Below are positions 60,633 to 64,000 of a DNA stretch of 64,000 nucleotides, piece after piece (the stretch's first letter is position 1; the number at the start of each line of letters is the position of its first letter). The DNA is from Spirosoma sp. KCTC 42546. Lineage in GTDB: Bacteria; Bacteroidota; Bacteroidia; Cytophagales; Spirosomataceae. The notes beneath the pieces are model-generated. The model did not search any database and was not told where the DNA came from. It saw only the letters and a program-made list of their open reading frames with translations. The DNA is taken from contig NZ_CP041360.1 of the NCBI RefSeq assembly GCF_006965485.1, positions 1,488,001 through 1,552,000 on the forward strand, given 5' to 3'. Made by a program: the position numbers and the translations under genes.

Positions 60633-60708
60633 AAAGGAATAGGTCTATAGATACATAAAGTTGGTTGGCACGTCCCCCAACTTTATGTATCTATAGACCT
60701 ATTCCTTT
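60633..60708. repeat. Gene-junction palindrome, 32-bp perfect arms
   Basis: Arms at 60633-60664 and 60677-60708 are exact complements with a 12-nt loop. It starts 12 nt after the LysM stop, with the DUF937 gene 80 nt further on. No strong T-run follows, so the role (terminator or other) is open. Confidence 0.88.
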
Positions 60709-60788
60709 GTAACCCGAGAGAGAGTAATATTAAAACGAACATTCAGGCACAAGGACGGTTTTATTGATCTCAACTCAATGTAAAACTC

Positions 60789-61700
60789 ATGGCCGTTCAT
60801 TTATTATCATATCTGAAAGAACAGTTCACCCCTGCTGTAGTTGACCAACTTAGCAGCGATCTAAACGAATCATCGGCTACTACCTTAAAAGCCATTAACG
60901 GCTCGCTACCGACTCTACTGGGAGGACTTACACGTCATATCCAGAATTCAGGCGGAGCCTCATCACTTATTTCGTTTTTAGATAAAGAAAACTACGGTGC
61001 AACGCCTTTAGATGTGAGCCAGTCGATAGGTGAGCACCCGGTTACTAGCGAAACAATTACTGCTGGCCGTGATTTCCTGGATCATATTTTTGGCGATAAA
61101 CTTACCCGGGTTCTCGAGCTCATTGGCTTGTATAGCGGTGCAAAGCCACAATCGGTACAGGCAATCCTAATACAGGTTGGGTCTGTCTTGATGGGTGTTT
61201 TGGGCCGCCAGGAACAGGAAAACGGGTTAACGGCCGAAAGTTTAAAAACCTTGCTATTGGGTCAGGCAACAGAGTTTAGGCAGGCATTGCCTAGTGGGCT
61301 GGATGGCGTGGCGAGTTTATTAGGTTTCAATGATCTTGTAACGCCCACTGGCCCGCTGACCGAAGTACAGGCCACCGATAACCTCAGCGGAAACGTTATT
61401 AATCCCAATATTCCAAAAAGCGCAGAAGGAGATCGTCGCCATGAAAATGTACGCTGGCTTCGTTGGGCTATGATTGCCATAGCTGTACTGGTATTTGCCC
61501 TGCTTGTGCAGAAGTGCAGCGAAAACCAGAATGGGGTTGATGGCATTAGTACCGACTCGACCGCCCGAGTTGAACCAAATTCCGTAGAAGATACGTCGGC
61601 TGCAACAAAAGAAAGCGTTCGGGAAGCTCATGGGCAAGCGGCTGATTCAACGGCACCCGGTCCACTTGGTATCCGTGATTCATCTAAGGTTAATCGGTAA
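60789..61700 (+). CDS. DUF937 domain-containing protein with a membrane segment
   Basis: The 303-residue protein has a DUF937-like N-terminal region: VHLLSYLKEQFTPAVVDQLS, LKAINGSLPTLLGGLTRHI, LTRVLELIGLYSGAKPQSV. A single membrane segment follows (LRWAMIAIAVLVFALLVQKC, about residue 230), then a polar Thr/Asp-rich C-terminal tail. DUF937 is uncharacterised. Related proteins with an OmpA-like C-terminus exist, but here that domain is absent. The gene precedes a trypsin-like protease gene by 58 bp. Confidence 0.8.
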   Translation: MAVHLLSYLKEQFTPAVVDQLSSDLNESSATTLKAINGSLPTLLGGLTRHIQNSGGASSLISFLDKENYGATPLDVSQSIGEHPVTSETITAGRDFLDHIFGDKLTRVLELIGLYSGAKPQSVQAILIQVGSVLMGVLGRQEQENGLTAESLKTLLLGQATEFRQALPSGLDGVASLLGFNDLVTPTGPLTEVQATDNLSGNVINPNIPKSAEGDRRHENVRWLRWAMIAIAVLVFALLVQKCSENQNGVDGISTDSTARVEPNSVEDTSAATKESVREAHGQAADSTAPGPLGIRDSSKVNR

Positions 61701-61758
61701 GTGTGCTGAGATTGGTTAACTTGCAGCCTTACTTACCTCACTAACCTGCCGACGTTTT

Positions 61759-62643
61759 ATGTTTGTTGACGCCATTGAACGCGTTGATTTGTTTACCAGA
61801 CCTTTACATTCGATTGTCAGACTCTACGGGCATGATGGAATTGTGCCTGGAACTGCCACTCTATTTTTTGTGAATCAGGAAGGCTATGCCATTACCTGTA
61901 AACACGTTGCTGACCTCGTTGCCCAGGCTGACACCATTTATCGTAATTATCAGGAATTTCAGGGGGCACGCCGAAATGTGCTGAAGGAAAAAAATGCGGC
62001 TTATCTGGTAAGCCAATTGGAAACGAAGTTTAAATTAGGAATCGACACCATTATTCGGATACGGAATAATTTTGTTGGATGCGTTGACCAATTTCAGCAA
62101 TTACATATCGAACGTCACCCGACTCAGGATTTGGCTTTGCTACGATTTGAAGGCTATAGCCGTCTACTCTACCGATCGCATGCTACGTTCCTGGGCGATA
62201 CAACCCGCATCAAGCCGGGTCGTAGTTTATGCCGTTTAGGGTATCCCTTTCCCGAGTTTACTAATTTTCGCTATAATCCTTCGATCGACGATATTGAATG
62301 GAATACTGTAGGACGCACTAGTTCACCATCGTTTCCAATTGATGGGATTGTAACTCGTTTATCGGGTGATGCAACTGGTGTTACGGGTATTGAAATGAGT
62401 ACCCCTGGGTTGCGGGGCCAAAGTGGCGGCCCCCTGTTCGATAGTAACGGACTTATTTACGGAATGCAATCGGCCACGAGTCATTTACATCTTGGCTTTG
62501 ATATTGAGGATCATGAAGTACTCGTAAATGGTCGTAAAAGGCGAGTTTCGAATTATCCTTTTCTGAACGTTGGAAAGTGTGTTCATGTCGATGTAATTAA
62601 AGCCTTTTTACGGGAAAAAGGAGTATCGTTTTATGAAGGATAG
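61759..62643 (+). CDS. Trypsin-like serine protease without signal peptide
   Basis: The 294-residue protein has the three catalytic residues of the chymotrypsin-fold family: His in AITCKHVADLVAQ (about 53), Asp in PTQDLALLRFEG and Ser in GLRGQSGGPLFDSNGLIYGMQS (about 218). There is no signal peptide, membrane segment or PDZ domain, so it would work in the cytoplasm. The domain order differs from DegP/HtrA, which carries PDZ domains. Its target is unknown. Confidence 0.85.
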   Translation: MFVDAIERVDLFTRPLHSIVRLYGHDGIVPGTATLFFVNQEGYAITCKHVADLVAQADTIYRNYQEFQGARRNVLKEKNAAYLVSQLETKFKLGIDTIIRIRNNFVGCVDQFQQLHIERHPTQDLALLRFEGYSRLLYRSHATFLGDTTRIKPGRSLCRLGYPFPEFTNFRYNPSIDDIEWNTVGRTSSPSFPIDGIVTRLSGDATGVTGIEMSTPGLRGQSGGPLFDSNGLIYGMQSATSHLHLGFDIEDHEVLVNGRKRRVSNYPFLNVGKCVHVDVIKAFLREKGVSFYEG

Positions 62644-62681
62644 AGAGTTAGCCTAAAAGCCGAATAAGTAAAGACTTTGGC

Positions 62682-62711
62682 GCGTTGGCTGTATCTTTGA
62701 GCGGCCAACGC
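62682..62711. promoter_or_regulatory. Hairpin with promoter box before the M20 gene
   Basis: GCGTTGGC (62682-62689) and GCCAACGC (62704-62711) are complementary, and the loop contains TATCTTTG (62692-62699), a TAnnTTTG box, 20 nt before the ATG. The stem could hide the box or form in the leader. Confidence 0.4.
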
Positions 62712-62718
62712 TTTATTT

Positions 62719-63801
62719 ATGTCTCAACTAGACGAACAATCAACGCAAATCGCCCTTACTACTGATGCATTTGCGTTGCTAAAACGCCTGATTTCGATAC
62801 CATCATTCAGTCGGCAGGAAGAGCAAACCGCAACGCAAATCGAATCGTTTTTTCAGGAAAAGCAAATTCCGTTTAAGCGGCTTAAAAATAATGTCTGGGC
62901 ACAGAATAAGCACTTCGATTCGTCTAAACCAACACTGTTGCTGAATTCGCATCATGACACCGTTAAGCCAAATCCGTCCTGGACACTTGATCCGTTTGAG
63001 CCTCTTGAGCATGACGATAAATTGTACGGACTGGGTAGTAATGATGCAGGGGGCTGTCTGGTGTCGTTACTAGCCACATTTGCCTATTTCTACGACCGGC
63101 CCAACATGGCCTATAATATGGTTATGGCAGCTACTGCCGAAGAAGAAATTTCGGGTCGCGATGGGCTGGAGCTGCTTTTACCCGAATTGCCACCCCTTAG
63201 TTTTGCTATTGTAGGTGAACCTACCGAAATGCAGTTGGCCATTGCCGAAAAAGGATTACTTGTACTTGACTGTACGGCCCATGGTGTGAGTGGCCATGCC
63301 GCCCGCGATGAGGGCGATAATGCTATTTACAAGGCTATTCGGGATATAAACTGGCTTACAACGTATCAATTCCCAAAGGTGTCGCCAACCCTTGGTCCCA
63401 TAAAACTTTCCGTAACCATTATTAATGCAGGTACTCAACATAACGTTGTGCCAGATACCTGTACATTCACAATCGATGTGCGGGTCACGGAACAGTACAC
63501 GCTCGAAGAAGTCATTGATACGATCCAGGCAAATATCAACGCCACGGTAAAGCCCCGATCCATTCGGCTCAAACCATCCTCTATTCCAATCAATCATCCA
63601 ATTGTGCAGGCTGGTCTGGCACTGGGCCGTTATACATATGGCTCCCCCACAACCTCAGATCAGGCTGTACTGAACTGCCCGTCGCTCAAATGCGGACCGG
63701 GCCATTCGGCCCGGTCGCACTCGGCAGACGAGTTTATTTATAGCAAAGAGATAGCTGAGGGTATAACGGGCTATATCCAGATGCTGGAACAAATAATTTG
63801 A
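62719..63801 (+). CDS. M20-family metallo-deacetylase (ArgE-like, N-acetylornithine/citrulline type)
   Basis: The 360-residue protein has the M20 motifs: LLLNSHHDTVKP (His/Asp metal site), LYGLGSNDAGGCLVSLL (bridging Asp), AATAEEEISGRDGL (catalytic Glu pair), IVGEPTEMQLAIAEKGLLV and the C-terminal CGPGHSARSHSADEFI (His ligand). The pattern fits Bacteroidota N-acetylornithine or acetylcitrulline deacetylases of arginine synthesis. No other arg gene is in the window, so the exact substrate is not settled. Confidence 0.9.
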   Translation: MSQLDEQSTQIALTTDAFALLKRLISIPSFSRQEEQTATQIESFFQEKQIPFKRLKNNVWAQNKHFDSSKPTLLLNSHHDTVKPNPSWTLDPFEPLEHDDKLYGLGSNDAGGCLVSLLATFAYFYDRPNMAYNMVMAATAEEEISGRDGLELLLPELPPLSFAIVGEPTEMQLAIAEKGLLVLDCTAHGVSGHAARDEGDNAIYKAIRDINWLTTYQFPKVSPTLGPIKLSVTIINAGTQHNVVPDTCTFTIDVRVTEQYTLEEVIDTIQANINATVKPRSIRLKPSSIPINHPIVQAGLALGRYTYGSPTTSDQAVLNCPSLKCGPGHSARSHSADEFIYSKEIAEGITGYIQMLEQII

Positions 63802-64000
63802 TTAGTTATCATACACAGTGGTACACATAGTCTGAAGCTTATCACGAGTTCGTAATAATCTCATCTTAATAGCGCTTTCCGACAAGTGAAACTGCTCACT
63901 AATTGCTTTAATCGATAAGCCCTGCTCATATTTGAGCCGTAACAGTGTTACTTCCTGAGCTGGTAAATCATTCATCATACACTCCATAATATGCCATTGA
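63802..64000 (-). CDS. RNA polymerase sigma factor, C-terminal part (runs off the window)
   Basis: About 66 residues are visible: an in-frame open stretch continues to the window edge, so the true start lies outside. The visible LPAQEVTLLRLKYEQGLSIKAISEQFHLSESAIKMRLLRTRDKLQ is sigma-70 region 4 (helix-turn-helix binding the -35/-33 element), typical of extracytoplasmic function sigma factors. It is convergent with the M20 gene, with touching ends. Confidence 0.8.
   Translation of the reverse strand, partial: QWHIMECMMNDLPAQEVTLLRLKYEQGLSIKAISEQFHLSESAIKMRLLRTRDKLQTMCTTVYDN

Noticed and set aside
1..64000. tRNA or rRNA genes, prophage, integrons
   Set aside because: No cloverleaf with CCA-end context, rRNA-like stretch, integrase or phage structural gene was recognised by eye; a tRNAscan or barrnap run would be decisive.

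Overview
This window reads as chromosomal DNA of a Bacteroidota member, most likely Cytophagales and close to Spirosoma. The reasons are two TonB-dependent receptors, two proteins with type IX secretion (T9SS) tails, DUF2490, DUF4136 and DUF4230 proteins, the gene order pheT / small coiled-coil protein / zapA / rny, and promoter -7 boxes of the TAnnTTTG type in front of several genes. No tRNA, rRNA, insertion sequence, phage or CRISPR array was found. The taxonomic placement is an inference from gene content.

Layout. 0-0.8 kb: a PIN-domain toxin-antitoxin pair. 0.8-6 kb: a leftward block with a DUF4136 protein, a membrane protein of unknown role, a lipoprotein, a methyltransferase and an unusual DUF805/FAD-oxidase fusion. 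6-7 kb: a polysaccharide deacetylase lipoprotein. 7-13 kb: a sugar-catabolism locus in which a multidomain PQQ-type sugar dehydrogenase/cytochrome c, a Tat-exported sugar isomerase-like protein and a ThuA protein run leftward, with a divergent Nudix-derived regulator and a paired-palindrome operator between them. 13-17.7 kb: an orphan THI5-like protein, MoaA and envelope proteins of unknown role.

18-35.7 kb is the most distinctive region: a one-directional cluster of two TonB receptors, three outer-membrane barrels, an MFS transporter, a DUF3179 protein, three lipoproteins of the vanadium haloperoxidase/PAP2 superfamily and three AhpD-like proteins. One haloperoxidase paralog has lost its catalytic residues, and only one of the three AhpD paralogs keeps the CxxC pair. 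It looks like an envelope redox or halogenation/phosphate-ester system that grew by internal duplication. Its substrate cannot be read from sequence.

35.8-39 kb: GlgE, a methyltransferase gene broken by an early in-frame stop, and a lipoprotein. 39-47.8 kb: an M1 peptidase with a T9SS tail, DUF4230, ribonuclease Y, ZapA, a coiled-coil protein, PheT and DUF1684. 48-51.4 kb: a deoxy-amino-sugar/glycan operon (FdtA-like cupin, FdtB-like aminotransferase, GT2, methyltransferase). 51.4-64 kb: riboflavin synthase, a PASTA protein, a T9SS protein, rhodanese, MiaA, an HxlR regulator, a GDSL hydrolase with an outer-membrane barrel, a BON-LysM protein, DUF937, a trypsin-like protease, an M20 deacetylase and the 3' end of a sigma factor gene.

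Across the window many gene junctions carry a long inverted repeat. The arms are 16-39 nt and often perfect, yet the sequence differs from locus to locus. Several are built from degenerate 7-, 8- or 10-nt units, and in several cases an arm runs into the last codons of the upstream gene. This family of gene-junction palindromes is the second main observation.
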